Origin: JANMDU01 sp031388245
GTDB lineage: Bacteria; Pseudomonadota; Gammaproteobacteria; Burkholderiales; Burkholderiaceae_C
DNA length: 35,093 nt
Assembly (NCBI GenBank): GCA_031388245.1
Contig: JANNED010000305.1
Span: 1-35,093 of the forward strand
Direction of reading: 5' to 3'
Notes under the pieces: generated by a model
What the model saw: the letters and a program-made list of their open reading frames with translations, nothing else
The model's database searches: none
Told to the model about the DNA's origin: nothing
In this document: positions 1 through 7,300 of the stretch, piece after piece
How positions within the stretch are numbered: the first letter of the stretch is position 1
How the letters are laid out: the number at the start of each line of letters is the position of its first letter
Program-made: the position numbers and the translations under genes

Positions 1-1
1 A

Positions 2-361
2 GAACTCAATGGCTACGACCGCGATTTGAATCGCGTGCGTTGCGAGGCGATTGTGCGCCGTGTGGAGCAGCTCTTCCCCGGCGCGGGCGACACCACACAA
101 GCCAGCTACTGGACGGGCCTGCGCCCCGCCACGCCAAGCAACGTGCCCATCATCGGCCAAAGCAAGATTGCCAACCTCTACATGAACACCGGCCACGGCA
201 CGCTCGGCTGGACGCACGCTTGTGGCTCGGGCAAGAGCATCGCGCGGATTGTGAGCGGCTTAGCGCCCGAGGTGGATTTTGCGTTTTGTGGCGCTTTTCA
301 AAAGCCCATCACTGTTTCATCGCAACCTGTTGCCCGGTCATCAACGACGGCATCTGTTTGA
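2..361 (+). CDS. D-amino acid dehydrogenase small subunit-like oxidoreductase, C-terminal part
   Basis: Only the last 119 codons are present; the gene begins before the window and the frame is open from base 2. The fragment reads like the C-terminus of the FAD-dependent DadA family (oxidative deamination of D-amino acids, electrons passed to the respiratory chain). Visible family signatures are WTGLRPATPSNVPIIG, then LYMNTGHGTLGWTHACGSG, which in this family forms part of the FAD and substrate site. The tail after residue LAPEVDF is about 30 residues of low similarity. The Bug receptor gene starts 47 bases downstream on the same strand, so the two may have been co-transcribed. The assignment to the DadA/DAO superfamily is secure; the exact substrate cannot be judged from the C-terminus. 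Confidence 0.85.
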   Translation, partial: ELNGYDRDLNRVRCEAIVRRVEQLFPGAGDTTQASYWTGLRPATPSNVPIIGQSKIANLYMNTGHGTLGWTHACGSGKSIARIVSGLAPEVDFAFCGAFQKPITVSSQPVARSSTTASV

Positions 362-408
362 CCGATCCAATCCCAGATTTGTTTTTTTAACAACCTGAGG
401 AGACAACC

Positions 409-1213
409 ATGAACCGAGTCTTTAAACCCCTAATGGCCGCTAGCGCAGCACTGTGCTTTCTGGCCATGCCCATGATGGCAACGGCACAGCAATTCCCCAG
501 CAAGCCCGTGTCGATGATCGTGGCCTTCCCGCCTGGCGGCGGCTCCGATGTGCTCGGGCGCGCGGTGGGCAAAGGCATGGCAGAGGCTTTTGCGCAGCCT
601 GTGATTGTGGAAAATGTGGTGGGTGTGGGCGGCTCGCTCGGCGTGCTCAAAGCAGCGAATGCCACGCCTGATGGCCATACGATTTTGGCAGGCTCGCCGC
701 TGGAGTTGATCTACACGCCGCTGGGCGTGGCCGCTGCGAAAAACAAGCCTGATGACATGAAGCTGGCCGCTCTCGTGGGCCACACGCCGATTGCGATTGC
801 TGTACGCAAAGATTTGCCGGTGAACACGTTGGAAGAGTTCGTGGCCTATGCCAAGAAGGCCGACAAGCCGCTCAGCTTTGGCTCCACTGGCATTGGCTCG
901 CTCTATCACCTGATGGCCGAGAAAGCGATGCAAACGGCGGGTGCGAAAGGCTTGCATGCGCCTTATAACGGCTTGGCACCTTACCTGAAAGATTTGATGG
1001 GCGGCGTCATTAATTTTGCGGCTGTGCCGCTGGTAGGCCCCGTGCTTGGCGCGATTGAAGGTGGGCAGATCAAAGCATTGGCTGTAGCATCGAATCAGCC
1101 GTTGGCGCGCCTGCCCAAGCTGCCGGTTGCTCGCGCGACTTGACGCCTTCTACAAAAAAGAAGCTGCTACGGGCGCTGCGATTGCCAAATCGATGAACTT
1201 GCAAGCGCAGTAA
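409..1213 (+). pseudogene. Bug-family (tripartite tricarboxylate) solute receptor, broken by an internal deletion
   Basis: The protein begins with a clear signal peptide (MNRVFKPLMAASAALCFL, cleavage near ATAQQ) and the Bug-family start FPSKPVSMIVAFPPGGGSDVLGR, then continues well to GGQIKALAVASNQPLARLPKLP. A start with GAGGAG at 397-402 supports ATG 409. The frame stops at 1143 after 244 residues, whereas Bug proteins are usually about 320. A plausible Bug C-terminus, DAFYKKEAATGAAIAKSMNL, is found immediately after the stop in another frame (1142-1213, ending TAA). Even summed, the parts lack roughly 55-60 residues, so the simplest reading is a deletion near 1125-1142 that also shifted the frame. 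Intact family members are periplasmic receptors for carboxylates of the TctC type. A sequencing or assembly error could explain a frameshift but not the missing residues. Confidence 0.8.
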
Positions 1214-1230
1214 AACGGGAATGTTTCTTA

Positions 1231-1265
1231 AACGCCAGCGCTCTTTGGAGCGCTGGCGTTTTTTT
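1231..1265 (+). terminator. Rho-independent terminator after the Bug gene
   Basis: A perfect 13-bp stem (1231-1243 with 1248-1260) closes a TTTG loop and is followed by a run of T. It lies 17 bases after the relic stop of the Bug gene and separates it from the convergent dioxygenase gene. Confidence 0.93.
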
Positions 1266-1268
1266 GGA

Positions 1269-2090
1269 TTAAATGATGCGCGGACACTGCGCGTCAATCA
1301 TTTCTGCGCCGTCAGCCAATCGCTCAGCCAAACCTTCAAACGGCGGCGAGGTGCGCCAAGGGCGAATGGCGTGGCGCGTGTCGTCGCCCATGTAGCGAGC
1401 TGAAAATACTCTTCTTCGTTGATCGGGAGCCGTGCCACGCGTGGCGTGCAGCGTGAGCATGTGGAAGGCGATGCAATCGCCGGGGTTGAGTGCCCAGCAG
1501 AGCTCTTTGAACTGTGGCGGCTGCGCGGCCAAGCCCGCTTCAATATCGGGCAGCTCTTGCAGCGTTCCTTCTGGAAACCATTTGGCTTGGCGCTCTCGAA
1601 AAGTGCGTGGCATAAACCATGTGCCGCTGTGGCTGCCTGCAATCAGGCGCAGACTGCTCTGTTCTGGCACGGGGTCAACCGGAATCCAAAAGCTTACATT
1701 CTGGCGGCCTGCGATGTTGTAGTAAGGCTGGTCTTGGTGCCACGGCGTGGGCGCGCGCGTACCACCTTCTTTGACCAGCAAGTGATCGTGATAAATGCGC
1801 ACCGATTCGCTCTGCATCAAATCGCGCGCAATCCACGGCAGTGCTGTTTCTTTCAAGATGCTCTCGTAATGCGGGTTGTCTTGCCAAGTGCAAAAGTCTT
1901 CAATGAAGAGGCCGGGGTCGTCCAGCTCGCTGGCCGTGATTGCTAATGGGCTGAGATGAGCAAGGTTGTGCTCGATGCCCAGCTCAAGCTGCAAGCGCTG
2001 CATCGTGGGCAGCACGCCGCGCAGCACGATTGCGCCATCGCGCGCAAAGGCTTGGATGGTTTCAGTATCAATGAGCTGCATAGTGAGCAT
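1269..2090 (-). CDS. Phytanoyl-CoA dioxygenase (PhyH) family Fe(II)/2-oxoglutarate oxygenase
   Basis: About 273 residues, the usual size for a bacterial PhyH-family protein. The metal-binding triad can be placed: His118 and Asp120 in WHQDQPYY and the distal His at about 215 in HMLTLHATRG, followed by an Arg-rich stretch (RRRVFSARY) that in the family binds 2-oxoglutarate. These enzymes hydroxylate small organic substrates in the cytoplasm; the substrate here is unknown. The start at 2090 is preferred to the TTG one codon upstream because an AGGCGG-like sequence lies about nine bases before it; ATG 2081 is a further alternative. The gene converges on the broken Bug gene and is divergent from the EamA exporter. 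Confidence 0.88.
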   Translation of the reverse strand: MLTMQLIDTETIQAFARDGAIVLRGVLPTMQRLQLELGIEHNLAHLSPLAITASELDDPGLFIEDFCTWQDNPHYESILKETALPWIARDLMQSESVRIYHDHLLVKEGGTRAPTPWHQDQPYYNIAGRQNVSFWIPVDPVPEQSSLRLIAGSHSGTWFMPRTFRERQAKWFPEGTLQELPDIEAGLAAQPPQFKELCWALNPGDCIAFHMLTLHATRGTAPDQRRRVFSARYMGDDTRHAIRPWRTSPPFEGLAERLADGAEMIDAQCPRII

Positions 2091-2132
2091 CAATCATAGC
2101 CGCCTAGCGCGAGTTGAAGGCATCACAATGGG

Positions 2133-3074
2133 GTGATGACATCACCGGTTGTATTCTCTCCTCGCGACAACGCGTTTGCCTTGTTTATTGTGGTCAGCTG
2201 GGGACTCAATTTTGTGGTGATGAAGTGGGGGCTTGCCAGTTGGACGCCGTTTCAAATGGGCGCGGCGCGGTATCTGCTGGCGGCGTTTCCACTACTGCTC
2301 TTCATTCGCCCACGCGGCCTGCCTTGGCGCTGGGTGCTGGGCTATGGTGTGGCGCAAGGCATTGGACAGTTTGGATTTTTATTTACTGCTTTGAGTTTTG
2401 GCATGACTGCATCGCTGGCTTCGGTGCTGATGCAAACGCAGGTGTTTTTTACAGCGCTGTTTGGCATGGTCTTGCTGCATGAGCGCTTGAACCGGGCGCA
2501 GGTAGTGGGCTTGGCATTGGCGGCAATGGCGTTGATCTGTTTTGCGCTGCATTTCGTGATGGGTTCGTCCGTGAGTTCAACGGTCACGGTGTTTGCTTTT
2601 GCCTTGAACCTTTGCGCGGCGGCTTCATGGGCCGTCTCCAATATCGTGGCGCGTAAAGCGCAGCAGGTAGCCCCCGGTTACGACGCATTGGCCTTTGTCG
2701 TGTGGAGCTCGGCCGTGCCGATCATTCCGTTTGTGCTGCTCTCGGCTTGGGTAGATACGGGCAGCGTCGGCGCTGTCGTCAAGAGCCTCACACAAGCACC
2801 GTGGACGGCTTGGCTGGCAGCGGCGTATCTCGGATGGGTTGCCACGATTGCTGCTTATGCGATGTGGACAAATTTGCTCAAACGCCACACCGCCAACCGC
2901 GTTGCGCCGCTCAGTCTGGGCGTACCTGTTGTCGGTATTGCAGCGGGCATCCTGCTGCTGGGCGAGAGCGTGAGCGCGTGGCAGTGGGCTGGCGTGGCTT
3001 GTGTGGGGGCTGCGTTGGCTGTCGTGTTGTTTGGTGCGCGTTTTGGAAGAAGAAATGACCAGCAGCGAAGCTGA
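2133..3074 (+). CDS. EamA/DMT-superfamily exporter
   Basis: 313 residues, almost entirely hydrophobic, with about ten membrane helices arranged as two EamA repeats: the first from FALFIVVSWGLNFVVMKWGL to about residue 140, the second from about 150 (LNLCAAASWAVSNIVARK) to about 300. The WGLNFVVMKWG and SWAVSNIVARK motifs are typical of inner-membrane metabolite/amino-acid exporters related to E. coli EamA (YdeD). GTG 2133 or ATG 2136 can be the start; GAAGG at 2116-2120 is a weak ribosome site. The stop lies ten bases from the purL stop, with no clear terminator between the convergent genes. Substrate cannot be predicted. Confidence 0.9.
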   Translation: MMTSPVVFSPRDNAFALFIVVSWGLNFVVMKWGLASWTPFQMGAARYLLAAFPLLLFIRPRGLPWRWVLGYGVAQGIGQFGFLFTALSFGMTASLASVLMQTQVFFTALFGMVLLHERLNRAQVVGLALAAMALICFALHFVMGSSVSSTVTVFAFALNLCAAASWAVSNIVARKAQQVAPGYDALAFVVWSSAVPIIPFVLLSAWVDTGSVGAVVKSLTQAPWTAWLAAAYLGWVATIAAYAMWTNLLKRHTANRVAPLSLGVPVVGIAAGILLLGESVSAWQWAGVACVGAALAVVLFGARFGRRNDQQRS

Positions 3075-3084
3075 AATATGAAAA

Positions 3085-6000
3085 TCAACCCTTCACCCAT
3101 TCCCGCGCATTGCGCCACATTTGCATCCAAGGGCTGTGTAGACTGCGGTCTTGGCTTGTCCAGCTCATTTGGATGTTGCGGAAGACGCGCTCGGGGTGGG
3201 GCATGAGGGCGGTGAAGCGGCCGTCTTGGGTGGTGACTGCGGTGAGGCCACCGGGGCTGCCGTTGGGATTGGCGGGGTAGTGCTCGGTGGGCTGGCCATC
3301 GTTGCCCACGAAACGCATGGCGGCCAAGACGTTGCTTGGATGGCCTCGGCCACTTTGTGCGGGGTTGAAGTTGGCATAGCCCTCACCGTGGGCGACTGCG
3401 ATGGGGAGCTTGGAGCCTTCCATGCCCGCGAAGAACAGTGAGGGGGAGGGCAGCACCTCGACCATGCTCAATCTGGCTTCAAAGCGGGCGCTCACATTGT
3501 GCGTGAACCTTGGCCAGTCTTGTGCGCCGGGAATGATCTCTGCCAGCTCAGCGAACATTTGGCAGCCATTGCACACACCGAGGCCGAAGCTGCTCTGCCG
3601 CGCAAAAAACGCCTCAAATTGATCGCGCAGCATGCTGTTGAAGGTGATGCTGCGCGCCCAGCCGATGCCTGCGCCCAGCGTATCGCCATAGCTGAAACCG
3701 CCGCAGGCAACAAGCCCAAGCATGTCACGCAAATTCACGCGGCCCGTTTGCAGATCGGTCATATGAACGTCAATCGCCTCGAAGCCGGCAGAGTCGAAGC
3801 AGTAGGCCATTTCGATGTGGGAATTGACACCTTGCTCGCGCAGGATGGCGACTTTGGGGCGCTGGGTGTGGATGGCAGGCGCAGTGTTAGATGCTCCTGA
3901 TTGAATAGCATTCTGCGCATATTCCATGCCGGCTGGCGGCAGCTTTTTCTTTAAATCTTCGCTTAAGAACATGCTCAAACCCGGATCTTGCGGATCGCCG
4001 ATGCTGGCATGCTCCATGTCGGCGCACACAGGGTTGTCGCGGCCTTGGGCGATTTTCCAACTCACGCTGTCCCAGACCTGATGCAGATCTTGCAGCTTGG
4101 CAGAAAACACTTTTTTCGTGTCGCGCCAGATGGAAAGATCGCCTTTGCCATCTTGCAGTGCGGAATGCTCAGGGCGCGTCTTGCCGATGAAATGGCTGTG
4201 CCTGCTGAGGCCATGCTCGCGCAAGGTTTGCATGATGGCGTTGCGCTCCTGAGTGCGCACTTGGATGACCACGCCCAGCTCTTCGTTAAACAGCGCTTTG
4301 AGCGCGAGCTCTTCGCGACGGGCACTCACCTGCGTCGCCCAATTTTTGCTGTCGCCGTATTCAGCGCGGCTGTCTGAGATGCCATCGCCCTCAGTGAGCA
4401 AGATGTCGATATTCAGGCTCACGCCGACGTGGCCTGCAAAGGCCATCTCGGCCACGCAGGCGAGCAAGCCGCCATCGCTTTTGTCGTGATAGGCCAGCAA
4501 TTTGCCTTGCGATCGCAGGGTGTTGATCGCGTTGACGAGGTTTTTGAGATCCTCTGCGCTGTGTAAATCAGGCACCTCTTGGCCTTCTTGATTGAGCGCT
4601 TGCGCCAGCACGGAGCCGGCCATCCGTTTGCTGCCACGCCCCAGATCAATCAAGATCAGCGTGCTGTCGGCTTCATCGCGATTGAGCTGTGGGGTGAGCG
4701 TGCCGCGCACATCAGCGAGCCAGACGAAGGCACTGATGATGGGCGAGACCGGGGAGACGACTTTGTGTGCAGCGCCATCTGCTTTCCAAGTTGTGCGCAT
4801 CGAGAGCGAATCTTTGCCCACGGGGATGCTGATGCCTAAAGCGGGGCACATCTCCATGCCAATCGCTTTCACAGCTTCATACAGTTTGGCATCTTCGCCG
4901 GCTTCGCCGCAGGCGGCCATCCAGTTGGCTGAGAGCTTTACTTTTTTGAGTTCAATCGGTGCAGCCAACAAATTCGTGATGCTTTCAGCCACGGCCATGC
5001 GGGCTGCAGCGCCGGCATTCCAAATCGCCAGTGGCGTGCGCTCGCCCATGCTGAACGCCTCGCCCGCGAAGCCAGAATAATCAGCGAGCGTGACAGCGCA
5101 ATCGGCCACAGGCACTTGCCACGGGCCGACCATTTGATCGCGGTGCGTGAGGCCGCCCACGGTGCGGTCGCCAATCGTGATGAGAAAGCGCTTGCTCGCT
5201 ACGGTGGGGTGGCTGAGCACTTGGATCACGGCATCTTGCAGAGCAATGCCTGTTAAATCCATAGGCTTGAATATGCGATGCTGAGTTTTGACATCGCGAT
5301 GCATTTTCGGCGTCTTGCCCAGCAAAACACCCATCGGCATATCCACCGCTTTTTGTTCGCTGGCAACGGTGAGCTGGCGCTCTTCCATCACCTTACCCAC
5401 CACCGCAAACGGGCAACGCTCGCGCTCGCAAATGCTTTGGAACAATTCGAGCGAATTTGGCGCAATCGCCATCACATAGCGCTCTTGGCTTTCATTGCAC
5501 CAAATCTCTTTCGGGGCCATACCAGTTTCTTCGAGCGGAATGGCAGAGAGATCAAAGATCGCGCCACGGCCAGCATCGTTGACGAGTTCGGGGAAGGCAT
5601 TGCTTAAACCACCTGCGCCCACGTCATGTATCGCCAGAATCGGATTTTGTTTGCCCAGCCGCCAGCATTGGTTGATCACCTCCTGCGCACGACGCTCGAT
5701 TTCCGGGTTGCCGCGCTGCACAGAATCAAAATCTAGGCTTTCCGCGTTCGCACCCGATGCCATCGAGCTGGCTGCGCTGCCGCCCATGCCAATGCGCATG
5801 CCTGGGCCGCCGAGTTGGATCAGCAGCGAACCAGCGGGGAATTCGATTTTGTGCGTGAGATCGGCATCAATCGTGCCAATGCCGCCGGCAATCATGATCG
5901 GCTTGTGGTAGCCCCAGTTTGTGCCAGCAATCGTTTGCTCGAAGCTGCGGAAATAGCCTGCCAGATTGGGGCGACCGAATTCGTTGTTGAAGGCTGCGCC

Positions 6001-7158
6001 ACCGAGTGGCCCTTCGGTCATGATTTGCCAAGGGGTGGCGAGGTGTGCTGGGAAATCAAATGGGGTCTGACCCCATTTGATTTCTGAGACAGTGAAGCCC
6101 GTGAGGCCCGCCTTGGGCTGCGCGCCTCGGCCCGTGGCGCCTTCATCGCGGATCTCGCCGCCTGCGCCTGTGCTCGCACCGGGGAAGGGGCTGATCGCGG
6201 TAGGGTGGTTGTGCGTTTCCACCTTCATCAGGACATGGCGTAATTTGCTCTGCTTTTGATAGCTAATTATGTTGATTCCATGCCGGGAAGAAGCCGATTT
6301 GTTGTCGAAATTTGCATCAAGCTTGGCATAAAAAGCCTCTGCCACGCCGCCTTCCATCACGGCGGCGTTGTCGCTGTAGGCCACCACGCTGTATTGCGGC
6401 GCGAGGGCATGCGTGTTGCGGATCATGCTGAAGAGGGATTTCTCCTGCGGCACGCCATCAATCGTGAATGTCGCATTAAAGATTTTGTGGCGGCAGTGCT
6501 CGCTGTTGGCTTGGGCGAACATCATGAGCTCCACGTCAGTGGGGTTGCGGCCCAGGTGGGTGAAGGCATCCAGCAAGTAGGTGATTTCATCGCCGGCCAG
6601 AGCCAAGCCGAATTGTTTGTTGGCTTGCTCCAAAGCAGTGTGGCCAGCGCCGAGAATGTCCACTGTCTCCATCGGTTTGCTGGCCACGTCTTCAAACAGC
6701 TTTTCTGCGGCACTTGCTTCAAACGCGACAGATTCCGTCATGCGGTCGTGCACCAGCGCTGCGATGGATTGGCGTTGCGCTGGGCTGAGCGAGGCATTTT
6801 TGAGGAATGATTTTTCCAGGCTCAGGTGCAACTGCATCACGCGCTCAATGCGCCGGATGGTTAATCCACAGTTCCGCGCAATATCCGTGGCTTTCGATGC
6901 CCAAGGCGAGACTGTGCCGTGGCGCGGCATCACGACGATGAGTTGGCCTTCATCGGTAGGTGTGGCGGCTTCGCCATAGGTGAGCAGGGCGGCCAGCTTG
7001 TTTTGCGTCGGGGCATCGAGCGGCGTTGTCGTTTGCACCCAATGCACCCATTGTGAATGGATGTTGCTGATATGGGGAGCAATGGCCTGCATGGCGTGCA
7101 GCAGTTGCGCTGTCTTGGGCGCGGGCAGAGCGCGGCTGCCAGGGAAGGTGGTGAGCAT
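3085..7158 (-). CDS. purL: Phosphoribosylformylglycinamidine synthase
   Basis: Long single-chain PurL that makes FGAM from FGAR, ATP and glutamine in purine synthesis. Order: N-terminal PurS-like part, two AIR-synthase-like ATP-binding halves (LMKVETHNHPTAISP, GEIRDEGATGRG, GGAAFNNEFGRP, AIHDVGAGGLSNAFPELV, GDRTVGGLTHRDQMVGPWQVP) and a C-terminal class I glutaminase with the nucleophile Cys in GVCNGCQMF and the His/Glu pair in MPHPERV. I chose ATG 7158 (MLTTFPGSRAL) over upstream codons in the same frame because family proteins start near this point; 1,357 residues result, slightly more than the usual 1,300-1,340. The excess is at least partly explained by three in-frame repeat-derived segments: about residues 286-302, 359-370 and 1070-1087. 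No good ribosome site precedes the start. Confidence 0.96.
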   Translation of the reverse strand: MLTTFPGSRALPAPKTAQLLHAMQAIAPHISNIHSQWVHWVQTTTPLDAPTQNKLAALLTYGEAATPTDEGQLIVVMPRHGTVSPWASKATDIARNCGLTIRRIERVMQLHLSLEKSFLKNASLSPAQRQSIAALVHDRMTESVAFEASAAEKLFEDVASKPMETVDILGAGHTALEQANKQFGLALAGDEITYLLDAFTHLGRNPTDVELMMFAQANSEHCRHKIFNATFTIDGVPQEKSLFSMIRNTHALAPQYSVVAYSDNAAVMEGGVAEAFYAKLDANFDNKSASSRHGINIISYQKQSKLRHVLMKVETHNHPTAISPFPGASTGAGGEIRDEGATGRGAQPKAGLTGFTVSEIKWGQTPFDFPAHLATPWQIMTEGPLGGAAFNNEFGRPNLAGYFRSFEQTIAGTNWGYHKPIMIAGGIGTIDADLTHKIEFPAGSLLIQLGGPGMRIGMGGSAASSMASGANAESLDFDSVQRGNPEIERRAQEVINQCWRLGKQNPILAIHDVGAGGLSNAFPELVNDAGRGAIFDLSAIPLEETGMAPKEIWCNESQERYVMAIAPNSLELFQSICERERCPFAVVGKVMEERQLTVASEQKAVDMPMGVLLGKTPKMHRDVKTQHRIFKPMDLTGIALQDAVIQVLSHPTVASKRFLITIGDRTVGGLTHRDQMVGPWQVPVADCAVTLADYSGFAGEAFSMGERTPLAIWNAGAAARMAVAESITNLLAAPIELKKVKLSANWMAACGEAGEDAKLYEAVKAIGMEMCPALGISIPVGKDSLSMRTTWKADGAAHKVVSPVSPIISAFVWLADVRGTLTPQLNRDEADSTLILIDLGRGSKRMAGSVLAQALNQEGQEVPDLHSAEDLKNLVNAINTLRSQGKLLAYHDKSDGGLLACVAEMAFAGHVGVSLNIDILLTEGDGISDSRAEYGDSKNWATQVSARREELALKALFNEELGVVIQVRTQERNAIMQTLREHGLSRHSHFIGKTRPEHSALQDGKGDLSIWRDTKKVFSAKLQDLHQVWDSVSWKIAQGRDNPVCADMEHASIGDPQDPGLSMFLSEDLKKKLPPAGMEYAQNAIQSGASNTAPAIHTQRPKVAILREQGVNSHIEMAYCFDSAGFEAIDVHMTDLQTGRVNLRDMLGLVACGGFSYGDTLGAGIGWARSITFNSMLRDQFEAFFARQSSFGLGVCNGCQMFAELAEIIPGAQDWPRFTHNVSARFEARLSMVEVLPSPSLFFAGMEGSKLPIAVAHGEGYANFNPAQSGRGHPSNVLAAMRFVGNDGQPTEHYPANPNGSPGGLTAVTTQDGRFTALMPHPERVFRNIQMSWTSQDRSLHSPWMQMWRNAREWVKG
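3898..3950 (+). repeat. Dispersed N17 element, copy g, inside purL
   Basis: Boxes ATAGCA (3905-3910) and GCCGGC (3928-3933) are separated by 17 bases. It is read on the antisense strand of the element as PurL residues KKLPPAGMEYAQNAIQS, just before the glutaminase domain (RPKVAILREQGVNS). E. coli PurL has a much shorter linker here. Confidence 0.75.
6052..6084. repeat. Perfect 33-bp palindrome inside purL
   Basis: Arms of 16 bases (6052-6067 and 6069-6084) are exactly complementary around a single T at 6068. The core is GGGGTCTGACCCC flanked by A/T-rich ATCAAAT/ATTTGAT. It keeps the purL frame and encodes EIKWGQTPFDF between GLTGFTVS and the IMTEGPLGGAAFNNEFGRP block. Confidence 0.9.
6253..6303 (+). 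repeat. Dispersed N17 element, copy f, inside purL
   Basis: TTTTGATAGCT (6254-6264), 17 bases, then GCCGGG (6282-6287) and a tail ending GCCGATTTG. The purL frame reads through it antisense as NKSASSRHGINIISYQK, just before LMKVETHNHPTAISP, where E. coli PurL has a shorter segment. Confidence 0.75.
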
Positions 7159-7300
7159 GGGATGTGTGTGCAGTTGGGGGGAGCAGTGCTGCTCAGTGTT
7201 TACCCGGATTTTACGTGGAGCAAGGCTTTCAACTGTATACGCCTTGCTGCTCAGAATGCGCATCAAACTGTGCGAACATTCGGCTTCACTCCACATTCAC
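7159..7300. promoter_or_regulatory. Divergent control region between purL and the tonB-like operon
   Basis: 142 bases between the two outward-facing starts. It contains a 14-bp palindrome GAGCAGTGCTGCTC (7181-7194), an inverted repeat AGCAAGGC/GCCTTGCT (7219-7226 and 7241-7248, 14-base spacer) and a 9-bp direct repeat GCTGCTCAG (7188-7196 and 7246-7254). No convincing -35/-10 pair with normal spacing was found, so the promoters themselves are not assigned. Confidence 0.5.

Noticed and set aside
6980..7300. N-terminal extension of the tonB-like protein
   Set aside because: It would run antisense inside purL and put 107 Cys-rich residues before the membrane anchor; ATG 7301 gives a normal protein.
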